Below, piece after piece: positions 8,941 to 16,795 of a stretch of 19,382 nucleotides of DNA. The DNA comes from Suillus spraguei. Taxonomy: Eukaryota; Basidiomycota; Agaricomycetes; Boletales; Suillaceae. The stretch is from NCBI GenBank assembly GCA_016800925.1, contig JABCPU010000985.1:1-19382 (forward strand), in the 5' to 3' direction. Under the pieces are notes generated by a model. That model worked only from the letters and a program-made list of their open reading frames with translations. It did no database searches and was not told the DNA's origin. The translations under genes and the position numbers were made by a program. Numbering within the stretch: the stretch's first letter is position 1; each line of letters opens with the position of its first letter.

Positions 8941-10591
8941 ATAGATGGAGCGATGACGTATCGAGAAGTCGGGCAAGTTCCTTAGAGAAGCGAGATAGGA
9001 ATTGCGGGCCTCGATCCGAGATGACTTTGTCATGGAGTCCAAATCGTCGGTAGACGTGTTTCAATAATAGCTTGGCAACGCCTTCTGAGGTGATGGTTTT
9101 CAAACAAGGGATAATAATTACCCCCTTCGTAAGGCCATGGTCTACCACGACCATGATACTGTCAAAGCCTCCAGAGACAGGGAGGTCAGTGATAAGATCG
9201 ACAGAGACCTGAGAAAAGGGGCGAGTCGCAGAGGAGGGAATCGGGGCGAGTGGGGGCCGAACAGGGTGAGTATCAGCTTTCATTTGCTGACAAAGGGCGC
9301 AACCCTCTACATATTTCCGGATATAGGAGCCCATAGCAGGCCACCAGGCTTCTCGTTTAGCGAGTTCTTCAGTTTTGAATCTACCGGGATGTCCTGCGGT
9401 AGGATGATCATGATACCTTTTCAGGATATCAGAACGATGTGCCGGTGGAATGTAGGCACGATTCTTAAAGTAGAGGACGTTCTCCTCAATCTTCCAGTCA
9501 GAGAGTGCCGATTTCATAGGGGGAAGGCACACGCCATCAAGGGCATCAGACGCTGTTTTGAAGACAGGGTCGTCGAGGGGGTCAGAGGATGATAAAACAT
9601 CCTTCAGGTCGGAGTGATATGTGCATGGGTGATAGACACCATTCTCATCAGTCTGCAGGAGAACTCCGCCAGTCGCTACGAGCAAAGCGTCGGTAGCAAT
9701 AGCAAATTGTCGGGAAGGATCAGGGTTACGGAGTACCAGTTGGGATGTAAAGTGTCGTTTCAGTTCTTCGAAGGTGTCCATGCATGCGGTTGACCAATCA
9801 AAGGACTTATCTTTCTTTGTTAAATTGATAAGAGGTCGGGCGATGTCAGAATAGTGGGAAATGAACGTGCGGTAGAAGTTGCAAAAACCAAGGAAGGACC
9901 GAACATCTTTTACAGATTTCAGGACTGGCCATTCGGAGATTCCCTTGGTCTTGGCGGTATCCATAGCAACTTGTCCGGGACGAATTATCATTCCGAGGTA
10001 TTCCACTTCTTCTGCATCGAAGGTGCATTTCTCCAGTTTTAAGAACAGATGTTCTTTTCGTATCATCATCAAAACCCATCTGGTTCGTTCATGATGTTCT
10101 GCCATTGTTGTAGAGAAAATCAGGATATCGTCCATGTAAATAACCATCCATCCTTCGTTGATTTCTTGTTGGAAGGTGCGATTCATGTATGCTTGGAAAG
10201 TTGCCAGTGAATTGCAGAGGCCAAAGAACATGATGTTTGGTTCAAAGAGGCCAAATTCCGTAGTAAAAGCAGCTTTCCAGCGATCATCGGGATGAATGCG
10301 AATATTATTGTAACCGGACCGAATATCCATTTTCGTAAAGAACTGTGCATTGTGAAGGTGTGTGACAAGGGAGATAGGGAGTGGGAGCAGATAGGCATTC
10401 TTGACTGTCCAATCATTGATGTAGCAATAATCTTGACAGGGACATAATTCTCCACTCTTCTTTCCCACAAAGAAGAAACCACTGGCCTGGGGTGACTTTG
10501 ATTCTGAGATAAAACCTTTTGCAACGTTTTCATCGATAAACGTTTTGACGGCGGCACGTTCTTTTTCAGATAGCGGGTAAACCTTAGACAT
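8900..10591 (-). CDS. Reverse transcriptase to integrase frame of element 2, RNase H core deleted
   Basis: The 563-codon open minus-strand frame includes RT: KMDIRSGYNNIRI (residues 88-100), FFGLCNSLATFQAYMN (122-137) and the active site IYMDDILIFS (151-160), with both Asp kept. The connection FLGFCNFYRTFI follows at 233-244. RNase H starts at FAIATDALLVATGG (296-309) but jumps at about residue 325 (HPCTYHS, position about 9618) to a sequence that normally comes after RNase H, so its core is missing. Integrase begins with the HHCC finger (H396, H401, C431, C434), then D465 (SVDLITDLP) and D526 (VISDRGPQF), and breaks before the catalytic Glu. The M at 10591 is not a true start: the natural frame begins upstream, past a frameshift near 10645. 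Confidence 0.9.
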   Translation of the reverse strand: MSKVYPLSEKERAAVKTFIDENVAKGFISESKSPQASGFFFVGKKSGELCPCQDYCYINDWTVKNAYLLPLPISLVTHLHNAQFFTKMDIRSGYNNIRIHPDDRWKAAFTTEFGLFEPNIMFFGLCNSLATFQAYMNRTFQQEINEGWMVIYMDDILIFSTTMAEHHERTRWVLMMIRKEHLFLKLEKCTFDAEEVEYLGMIIRPGQVAMDTAKTKGISEWPVLKSVKDVRSFLGFCNFYRTFISHYSDIARPLINLTKKDKSFDWSTACMDTFEELKRHFTSQLVLRNPDPSRQFAIATDALLVATGGVLLQTDENGVYHPCTYHSDLKDVLSSSDPLDDPVFKTASDALDGVCLPPMKSALSDWKIEENVLYFKNRAYIPPAHRSDILKRYHDHPTAGHPGRFKTEELAKREAWWPAMGSYIRKYVEGCALCQQMKADTHPVRPPLAPIPSSATRPFSQVSVDLITDLPVSGGFDSIMVVVDHGLTKGVIIIPCLKTITSEGVAKLLLKHVYRRFGLHDKVISDRGPQFLSRFSKELARLLDTSSLHLWLIILRLMVKQKG

Positions 10592-11535
10592 ACGAGGGAT
10601 GAAACTGGGTTTAGTATCAATCCGATGATCAATACTGGGGCGTTCGGGGGTAGTTTGTTCAGTCCATCTTTAGCAAAGATGTCTTCAAAGTCATGCAAAT
10701 AGTTCAGGACCAACTCTTCGAAAGATTTCTGTTTCTTTTCCTTCTCATCCGTGGCGAATTCCTGAGCTTTGTTACTGTATTTTGGAGGAGGAAGGGAAGT
10801 TGCAGAATAGTTGGAGAGTTGTTCGGATCGGGAAGTTCCATCACGTGTGAGGGGTGTGTCCATGGAAACTTCTTCTACAATTCTCATGCTAACTCCATCG
10901 GTGTCATATTCCACAAGAAATTCTCCATCGCCAAGTTCGTAGGATGAGATCTCACGGACTTCTGGTGCATGCCAGACATCTTGCATTGTATTGAATTGGT
11001 CATCATCCTCCGTTGGGATCAACGAGGGCACAGGTTCTTCTTCATCGAGAATTTCCTCAATTGAAGCCGAGGGAGTATGTTGAAGCGTTTTTGGGGGAAC
11101 ATAAAACTTGGATAGTTTTGGTACATTTGTATCCCGTCCAGGGATTTCTTCTTCTGCTTTTCTTTTTCCATACTTTTGTTCTTCTATTGGCCATTGCTCC
11201 ATGGGTTCTTGTCCGACCCGACATTCAGGTTCAGATTCATTCTTGCGCTTTTCTGCATGGGGAATCGGTGATACTGGTCGAGGCAGTTGTACACGTGGGA
11301 TGGGATCGGTGGTGCATGATGTTTGTACTTCCGGTTCGGAATCGTTAGGAATAGAAGGGATGACGAGGGATCTCGGAAGTCAGGAATGTTGCCATTTCTT
11401 AGAATGACAACCGAAGGTCGGGGGCAGTCCATTCTTCTTCCGATCCGCATCTATATCAATTTCAATTTCATCCGATTTTGTTGTTCGGGGAAGGACTAGT
11501 GTTTCAGCAGCCCAATCTATGTTTGGGTTCATTGC
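10592..11535 (-). pseudogene. Protease to RT linker region of element 2
   Basis: The minus-strand frame (main stretch 11202-10640) is acidic and low in conserved motifs: SASIEEILDEEEPVPSLIP, YELGDGEFLVEYD and YLHDFEDIFAKDGLNKLPP. The last motif is the common lead-in to gypsy RT (a DF-x-D-VF-K followed by LPP). A frameshift near 10645 moves the reading into PSFIPRMSKVYPLSEKER. Upstream, 11535-11203 continues the protease frame (AMNPNIDWAAETLVLP near 11500) with further small frame breaks. There is no separate gene here. Confidence 0.65.
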
Positions 11536-12103
11536 TCATAACCACGGAATTCCCAGAAGAATTTGATCTCTTCTTCCTAGTTTGGTGATATTGAATTTTC
11601 CATACATGGTTTGTTCATCAATTTTGACCACTAGGAGACAGTAGTGTGTGATTGGTCCTCCTTTGATAAGAGTTCCATCTGCCGTAGTAACTTGAAATGG
11701 TGTTTTGAGTTTTCATCGTGTGATTTGATGGAGTTTCACAAATTCTTCAGAGATGAACGTTCCGGCTGCGCCTGAATCAATCACAGCGGTGGTGTCGATG
11801 GATTTTAACGAGTACGCGAGTGAAGGGTGATGGGGACACGAAGTTCTTTTCTTTCACCTACAGCACGTACAAGTCTTAGTAGTACATCAGGAGAAACATA
11901 CATCAAGTCTTTGTTTCTCCAAGTCAAAAATCCGCGACAATTCGCCTTACAGTTTCTTCATCGTCTTCCTCTTCTTTTACTTCAGTTTGTCGGAGTGGGG
12001 TCTTCTTCTTTCTGTCAGGACAATTGTGAATGCGATGTCCTGTCTTCTTGCATCCGAAGCATTGTCCCTTTTTCATGCATTTGGATCTCTCCGCATCGGA
12101 GAT
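11536..12103 (-). pseudogene. Zinc knuckle and aspartic protease of element 2
   Basis: Directly after gag, in the same frame past one TGA, the minus strand reads SKCMKKGQCFGCKKTGHRIHNCPDRK, a C-x2-C-x4-H-x4-C knuckle that packages element RNA (near 12020-12085). A frame change follows, then AVIDSGAAGTFISEEFVKL (near 11735-11795), the D-S/T-G-A loop of a retropepsin-like protease, and later GKFNITKLGRRDQILLGIPWL, the second protease motif. A TGA at 11536-11538 interrupts the next conserved block (PWL, stop, AMNPNIDW). In related elements an Arg codon sits there, so CGA-to-TGA decay is likely. At least two stops or frameshifts inactivate it. Confidence 0.83.
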
Positions 12104-12760
12104 TCAATTGACAACCATTGCGTTGGAATCACGGTTCGGAATGTACCGTGCATTTCCATAATTCTTCTTCTTCTGTTGTGGAGCATGACGTGTCCTCATG
12201 GCTTGAAGATGATGATGGGAATTATCGATGGACACGCATTGCAGAACAATGTCTCGGAATACTTCTGAAACATCTCCTAGTGCGAAAAGCTTTGTAAGGA
12301 TACCCCAATTCAGGCCATCTTGGAAGAATTGGATCTTCGTTGCATTATCGGTGATATGAGCCTTGGCTGCAAGTGCCTCGAAATCAGCGATATAGGTGTG
12401 AAGATCTCCACTTCCTTGTTTGAGGTCCCTGAGTTTTGTAAGTGCGGTTCCTTTGGTATCCACCGGGTCAAAGGCTTCTTTGAAACTTTTCATAAAATCC
12501 ACCATTGTCCCATAACCAACTTTTTGTCCAGAGGTGTCGGTTGATTGAGCATGATCAAGGAATTGCTCTTTCCAGGATTTGGCATTCCTTTCGGTCATAA
12601 AGGATGTTATGAAAATGATCTTCTGCTTGTCGGTAGTGTAAAGCTTTTCATTGATATTGAAGTGAAGATTATATGACTGGATAAATTCGCGGGAGTTGTC
12701 ACGATCTCCATCAAAAGCTTTTGGCTGGCCAATCTTGTATTCAAATTCTTTGGTCGCCAT
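12104..12760 (-). CDS. gag capsid-like region of element 2
   Basis: The 218-codon open frame begins MATKEFEYKIGQPKAFDGDR, with the P-x-x-F-x-G-D start of Ty3/gypsy gag. It continues with FITSFMTERNAKSWKEQ, FMKSFKEAFDPVDTKGTALT and LRDLKQGSGDLHTYIADFE, the usual retrotransposon gag signature. These proteins form the particle in which reverse transcription occurs. The C-terminus is basic (APQQKKKNYGN). The frame stops at TGA 12104-12106 (NAMVVN, stop), but the same frame continues into the zinc knuckle, so the stop is a mutation in a longer gag-pol frame. The ATG at 12760 lies 200 bases inside the 5' LTR, a normal spacing. Confidence 0.9.
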   Translation of the reverse strand: MATKEFEYKIGQPKAFDGDRDNSREFIQSYNLHFNINEKLYTTDKQKIIFITSFMTERNAKSWKEQFLDHAQSTDTSGQKVGYGTMVDFMKSFKEAFDPVDTKGTALTKLRDLKQGSGDLHTYIADFEALAAKAHITDNATKIQFFQDGLNWGILTKLFALGDVSEVFRDIVLQCVSIDNSHHHLQAMRTRHAPQQKKKNYGNARYIPNRDSNAMVVN

Positions 12761-12959
12761 GATTGGTGATTTGTCTGGTGAGTTATACTTTCTCGGTGCC
12801 TACATGTGCTGTCTTGCTGTCCGTTAGGGCTTTGTCTTCTGTCAGAGGGCTTCTCTTGACAATCAGTTTAGCGTACGCATACGCTAATCTGCTTATCTAA
12901 GCAATCAGGTTTCGGGGTCGAAGACTGGATAGTCGACGATCAAATAGACTTTAATCTTT
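12761..12959 (-). other. 5' leader of element 2
   Basis: 199 bases between the 5' LTR and gag, with no ORF worth naming. It contains the putative self-priming site at 12948-12958, one base from the LTR. There is a short near-palindrome gcgtacgcatacgc near 12872-12885. No TGG typical of a tRNA primer site is next to the LTR. Confidence 0.7.
12948..12958 (-). promoter_or_regulatory. Putative self-priming primer-binding site of element 2
   Basis: The minus strand reads AAGATTAAAGT one base after the 5' LTR. It is the exact reverse complement of ACTTTAATCTT inside the LTR (plus 13224-13234), which sits 34 bases after the start of a TATA box, where RNA should begin. In the fission yeast element Tf1 and related sushi elements, the first 11 bases of the RNA fold back onto the primer site. 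The match here has the same length and layout. This is an inference from sequence; primer use is untested. Confidence 0.7.
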
Positions 12960-13223
12960 TGTTACGAACTAGGGTGGCGTCACCAACGACAGTGAGAAGA
13001 CACAGACGGTCTGTTGGGAGCTTCTTACAATGCCCAAAAGAGGACAAGGTGAAAGTACAAGGAACGCATTCCGAGTACGATCAAGGGTCTGGCCTCAAGG
13101 ATAAGTCCAAGAGGTTCTTTACGAGAATAGAGACTAAGATTAAGGAGTGCTTAGACTTAGAAACGATTCAAGGACGACTTAGGTTGGAGACCTAAGTGAA
13201 GGAAGTTCCAGGTAAAACCTAGT

Positions 13224-13234
13224 AAGATTAAAGT
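13224..13234 (-). promoter_or_regulatory. Predicted RNA 5' end / primer arm in LTR of element 2
   Basis: ACTTTAATCTT on the minus strand, beginning 34 bases downstream of the first T of TATATAAG. It pairs perfectly with 12948-12958. The 11-mer is also kept in the 3' LTR (6411-6421), although neighbouring bases differ. Confidence 0.6.
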
Positions 13235-13260
13235 AAAGTATCTGCTACAAATACACTGTG

Positions 13261-13268
13261 CTTATATA
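13261..13268 (-). promoter_or_regulatory. TATA box of element 2 LTR
   Basis: The minus strand reads TATATAAG. The homologous site in the 3' LTR (6448-6455) reads TATTTAAG. Confidence 0.6.
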
Positions 13269-13437
13269 GGCCAATATGTGCGCACAGACTAGGTAACCGT
13301 GAGAACATAACTACGTATCCTAATAAGGAAGGCATATATTGTACAGATGCGTTGAGCATATGAGTCAGAGTCATGTGACATGATATCCAAGTAAGAAGAT
13401 AAAGGGAAAATGAATAGGGGCACGTACAACTGTAACA

Positions 13438-13602
13438 ATATCCGATACCTTCGGACATCCGGATCCATCATGCAACCCCTTCCGGATCTTTGGACGTATA
13501 CCTACCCTCTGAAATAAGGGGCATTACTCAGGAAAGGGGCACAGTGCACAAACTGAGGCCGAAGCCTTTCAGATCTTTCACCCTTTGAGTACAGTCTTAA
13601 CA
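13438..13602 (-). repeat. LTR family C, truncated copy C1
   Basis: About 160 bases are closely similar to about 17966-18127 (shared blocks such as aaataaggggcattactc, ggggcacagtgca and cagatctttcaccc). On the minus strand it starts TGTTAAGAC at 13602. It is cut at 13438 by the LTR of element 2, so only the first part of the LTR remains. The superfamily is not determinable from this piece. Confidence 0.75.
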
Positions 13603-13627
13603 TAAAGGTCGAGCTGGAGGAAATCGC
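13603..13627. other. Upstream flank of the broken gene
   Basis: A 25-base remnant (taaaggtcgagctggagg...) between two LTRs, ending in TCGC, one copy of the LTR-D1 target duplication. It is joined to 14596 onwards once LTR-D1 is removed. Confidence 0.5.
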
Positions 13628-14591
13628 CGTAACGAACATATTGGCGCTGGGCTTAAAACCCCATATTTTGACACTTGTCTCACGTCTACAGGAGTTACCA
13701 CTAGTCCATGGCCTTCTTACCCCTTTAGCAGTACCAGCAGCATCCCACGCTTACCGCACACCGTACCGACTGCTGCACCACGTTCCATGAACAGATGTCC
13801 TTCCATGTCCTTGCCGTGTCCGCATAGCTCCATTTGGTGCATAGTTTGTTTCCTGTTCATGATCACTGATTCCACAGCAAGCGTTATTACATGTTGCCTT
13901 GTGCCGCAGCGCCTCGCGCTATGTTTACTTACGGCGGTTACTACACTCCAGTGCTACTGATCTCACCTAGAGTATTCCAAGTACATATGAATTAGGATAT
14001 AAGCACCGCATACCCCACACGAGAAAGCACCTGATTTTACACCATCGCACGTACTATAGGTCAGGATTATTGTCTAGCTCTGGATCAACCCAGTAGTGGA
14101 CATAGTCTTTAAAGTTCCCTTATCGCTCGTTAATACATCACGCTCATTCTCCGTTACCGCCGGCATACCGCTGGACTTTTGATTGTTACTTTTGAGTGAA
14201 CTTCTCACACTCCACTACTTTACCACTGAAAGTACCGCGGACTTTTTTACTGTTTCTTTGCACCGCTAGCAACCTTACTGCTACTGCTGAGACCACCGCT
14301 CGACATCGCTCGCTAGACACAACTGTTACTGACTTTATCTCGACGACGGTAGCACTGCAATGCATGATGCTAGTTCCGGCGGTATCATCACTGACCACGG
14401 CAACTTACCGCTGACTTGGACGCTTGTTTCGCAAATAAGTTAGACTCAAACTTGACCATACTAAATAGGCATCCCCCTTTAGGGTCGAACGTTCTTGCCT
14501 CATAAGAGTAGCAGACTAGGTAGAGCACAAGACTCGCATACTAGTTTAGGCTGTGGTTTATCTACAGCCTAGGCTAGATTGTATCTTTACA
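13628..14591 (+). repeat. Solo LTR, family D copy D1
   Basis: 964 bases, starting CGTAACGAAC (first T changed to C compared with copy D2) and ending ATCTTTACA. The LTR ends come from comparison with the inverted copy at 16796-17725, where similarity starts and stops at TGTAA and TTACA. It is flanked by TCGC on both sides (13624-13627 and 14592-14595; ATCGC if the terminal A is shared). No internal retroelement sequence follows on either side, so it is a solo LTR left by LTR-LTR recombination. The plus-strand open frames inside are short and not conserved. Confidence 0.82.
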
Positions 14592-14606
14592 TCGCGGTCA
14601 ATCTAA

Positions 14607-14829
14607 ATGAGCAAGGGGAAAAGCACCTGCCAGCACAATTGCACCAGCAGATGGAGACAGTGGCGCACAAGAAGTCAGTCCTGCTCTAAATGCCTTAAAG
14701 AAACTGGCTATCTATTGGGAGGGGGCTTACAGTGCTTGTACCTCTCGTCTCATTGCATGGTGCAAAGCTAATGATGATGCATGGATCAAACTCTTCTCTG
14801 ATTCTGTGAAGGATGCCAAAGAGCAGGGG
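14607..14829 (+). pseudogene. Broken uncharacterised gene, exon 1 part
   Basis: From the ATG at 14607 the sequence codes MSKGK and then, after a one-base frame change in the GGGG run near 14616, APASTIAPADGDSGAQEVSP, LNALKKLAIYWEGAYSAC, RLIAWCKANDDAWIKLFSDS and VKDAKEQG. I associate the KLFSDS and AW-C-K-x-N pattern with a multicopy family of uncharacterised agaricomycete proteins, but I cannot name a function. The exon is cut after GAGCAGGGG by an LTR-C insertion and continues in frame at 18133. It lies 15 bases after the LTR-D1 solo element, which probably sits in its promoter or 5' UTR. An accessory ORF of a DNA transposon is an alternative. Confidence 0.6.
14825..14829. repeat. Target-site duplication AGGGG, copy 1
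   Basis: AGGGG abuts TGTCATATACC, the left end of LTR-C2. The same five bases follow the right end ...TTAACA at 18128-18132. Confidence 0.75.
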
Positions 14830-14956
14830 TGTCATATACCATACTTCTGATCCCAGATCCACCCATATCCGATCAGATCCGATTGATTCTATTTCCGTCC
14901 GGTCCACAGATCCTGTCTGGATCGCTCATCTGAATGTGCTCGCTTCTCGCACTCTA

Positions 14957-15170
14957 CAGTGGCTCAAAAAACTGTCCGCATGTTTTGGCATTTTTCACTA
15001 TCTATAATATTGTGTGAGAACAAACAAATGCCTCAAAAACATGCTTATACCACATTGTAGTATGGCTTCAGGGCTTTCATTTGAGCCCTACACCGTGGGA
15101 ATCGGTGGAGATATGGTGGAGATACAAGGCTCACAAAATGGTGACTCATGTGGACAGTTTTTTGACTCAA
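14957..15170 (+). repeat. Tc1/mariner left terminal inverted repeat
   Basis: About 214 bases, near 90% identical by eye to the reverse complement of 16358-16571. It carries the outer motif CTCAAAAAACTGTCCGCATG and, at its inner edge (15147-15166), the same motif reversed: CATGTGGACAGTTTTTTGAC. Confidence 0.88.
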
Positions 15171-15196
15171 GTATTTTACAGTAATAACCAGGTATT

Positions 15197-16211
15197 CTAG
15201 TATTTTGTATGACCTCCCTTGGCTTTAATTACTGCCTCTATCCTTCTAGGCATACTCTCAATTAATTTCTGGCAATCCTCAGCTGTGATCTTCCCCCATT
15301 CCACTGCTACTCTCTCCCAAAGCTCCCATACTCCTTTAGGGGGGTTTTCATAGGCTTGAAGCTTTTTCTTGAGTGTTCCCCAGAGATGTTCAATGACATT
15401 GACATCAGGAGACTGTGCTGGCCAGTCAAGAACATTGATGTTATGTTCTTCAAACCATTCCCTAGCTCTTCTGGATGTGTGCTTGGGATCATTATCCTGT
15501 TGGAAAATGATATCTTCTTCATCAATCCCTGATTCTGCCAAGCTAGGCAGCAAGTGGTCATTTAAAATGTCCACATACTGCTCAGCATTCATCTTCCCCT
15601 CAACCTCAGCAAGCATTCCCACACCATTCCATCCCATACAGCCCCATACCATTAAAGAACCTCCTCCAAACTTGACAGTCCCATTAACCTCTCTGTCTGT
15701 TAGGCCATCTCCCTTCTTTTTCCATACATACACCTTCCCATCTGACCCAATCCTATTGATTTTGGTCTCATCTGACCATATAACACGCTTCCAGTCCTCT
15801 ACAGTCCAGTGTTGATGAGCTAAGGCAAAGGCTAGTCTTCTCTGCCTATGTTTGATGGAGAGAAGAGGCTTTTTCTTCTTTGTTACTGCCTTGAGATGAG
15901 CTGCCTTGAGAACATTCCTCACAGTTTGTGAAGAGACAGGGGTAGTGATGGTGGAATTGATATAATGGGTGGCTTGGACAGCATTATCAGCCTTTCCTGT
16001 AGTGATATGTTGGATAATAGCCCTTTGTCAGTAGAGGTAAGCTTGGATGGACGTCCTCCACAAGAGTTTTCCTTGTCTGGGTGGCTTTCTTTGATGAACT
16101 TGGCCACAGTGGACTTGCATACTCCAGTTCTAGAGGAAATTTGGCGAGCAGAGAGGCCAGCATAAGACAGAGAGGGATATTATCTCTTTGAGCAGAGGAG
16201 ATGGCTTTCAT
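15197..16211 (-). pseudogene. Tc1/mariner DD34E transposase, two frameshifts
   Basis: The transposase cuts out the element and reinserts it at TA. Reading from ATG 16211: MKAISSAQRDNI, a frame break near 16170, then GLSARQISSRTGVCKSTVAK (a helix-turn-helix DNA-binding domain) and GGRPSKLTSTDKGLL, a second break near 16005, then ITTGKADNAVQATHYIN and QTVRNVLKAAHLKAV, and on without interruption to the stop at 15197. The catalytic triad is complete: D in WSDETK (15770-15772), D in FQQDNDPKH (15494-15496) and E in NVIEHLW (15389-15391), the last two separated by 34 residues. Total length is about 338 codons, normal for Tc1. Only the two small indels disable it, so it was active recently. Confidence 0.93.
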
Positions 16212-16357
16212 GGTGATTATGACTATGATACATGAGATATTCTGGTTTATATAGTTAGATATAGTCATAAAATAACATAATGACACCACTTTATAATTTA
16301 TATAATAGTGGCATGATTTTTATGGTGTCATAAATAATGATTTATATAGTTTTAATA

Positions 16358-16571
16358 TACACTCAAAAAACTGTCCACATGAGTCATCATTTTATAAGCC
16401 TTATATCTCCACCATATCTCCGCCGATTCCCACGGTGTAGGGCTCCAATAAAAGCCCTGAAGCCATACTACAATGTGGTATAAGTATGTCCTTGAGGAAT
16501 TTGTTCATTCTCACACAATATCATAGATAGTGAAAAATGTCAAAACATGCGGACAGTTTTTTGAGCCACTG
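16358..16571 (-). repeat. Tc1/mariner right terminal inverted repeat
   Basis: Inverted partner of 14957-15170, with the inner reversed motif at 16362-16384 (actcaaaaaactgtccacat...). It ends CCACTG followed by TA. Confidence 0.88.
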
Positions 16572-16573
16572 TA

Positions 16574-16795
16574 TCTCCCTTGTGTATAACTGCGCCTATC
16601 TCCTTTCGTCACTCATCCTGTTTCCAGTATTACAGCTGTGTATAATTCCTTCCTGTGTCACTGATCCGTTACCTGTGTTTCATTTCCGATTCGTGCTTAC
16701 TGATCCGCTGCGCATTAACTAATAGACTTCTGTTACACTTCGTACATAGCCCTCGGTCCCAGACTCATTGATTATCCATCCTAGATACTTACCAT
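16574..16795 (-). repeat. Middle part of LTR-C2 (inferred)
   Basis: 222 bases between the Tc1 element and LTR-D2, without coding potential. An alternative reading is the 5' leader of an LTR-D element, since TGG occurs two bases after the LTR-D2 end on the minus strand (atggtaag). I prefer LTR-C because no further LTR-D element sequence follows beyond Tc1 and short flanks of LTR-D2 nearly match (CCAT, CCGT). Confidence 0.45.

Larger units (their letters stand above)
6149..13437 (-). mobile_element. Chromodomain Ty3/gypsy retrotransposon with two LTRs (element 2)
   Basis: Two direct LTRs (6149-6624 and 12960-13437) beginning TGTTAC and ending GTAACA bound a 6.3 kb interior read on the minus strand: leader with primer site, gag, zinc knuckle, protease, RT, (RNase H core lost), integrase, chromodomain, an extra 3' ORF, polypurine tract. 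The chromodomain and order assign it to chromoviruses. LTR divergence of roughly 7% by eye and several stops and frameshifts say it is old and inactive. The outer flanks (gggac left, atatc right) do not form a target duplication, so the copy is probably recombinant or has lost flanking DNA. Confidence 0.93.
12960..13437 (-). repeat. 5' LTR of element 2
   Basis: 478 bases, TGTTAC...GTAACA, collinear with 6149-6624. On the minus strand it drives transcription of the element: TATATAAG at 13268-13261 and the predicted RNA start at 13234. Its outer edge (13437) directly joins a fragment of LTR family C. Confidence 0.93.
14957..16571 (-). mobile_element. Tc1/mariner transposon with 214-base terminal inverted repeats
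   Basis: 1615 bases bounded by TA (14955-14956 and 16572-16573), the target duplicated by all Tc1/mariner elements. Both ends begin CAGTGGCTCAAAAAACTGTCC. It encodes a minus-strand transposase of the DD34E type (15197-16211). Two frameshifts make this copy non-autonomous, but the ends look intact and could be mobilised in trans. Confidence 0.95.

Noticed and set aside
9137..9592. Plus-strand 151-codon open frame
   Set aside because: It is the complement of the integrase region of element 2; codon content is low complexity and it has no motif.
14696..14907. Minus-strand open frame near exon 1
   Set aside because: It spans the exon and LTR-C2 junction on the opposite strand of a recognised coding pattern, so it is coincidental.
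15369..15815. Plus-strand 148-codon open frame
   Set aside because: It is antisense to the Tc1 transposase, whose catalytic motifs fix the real strand.
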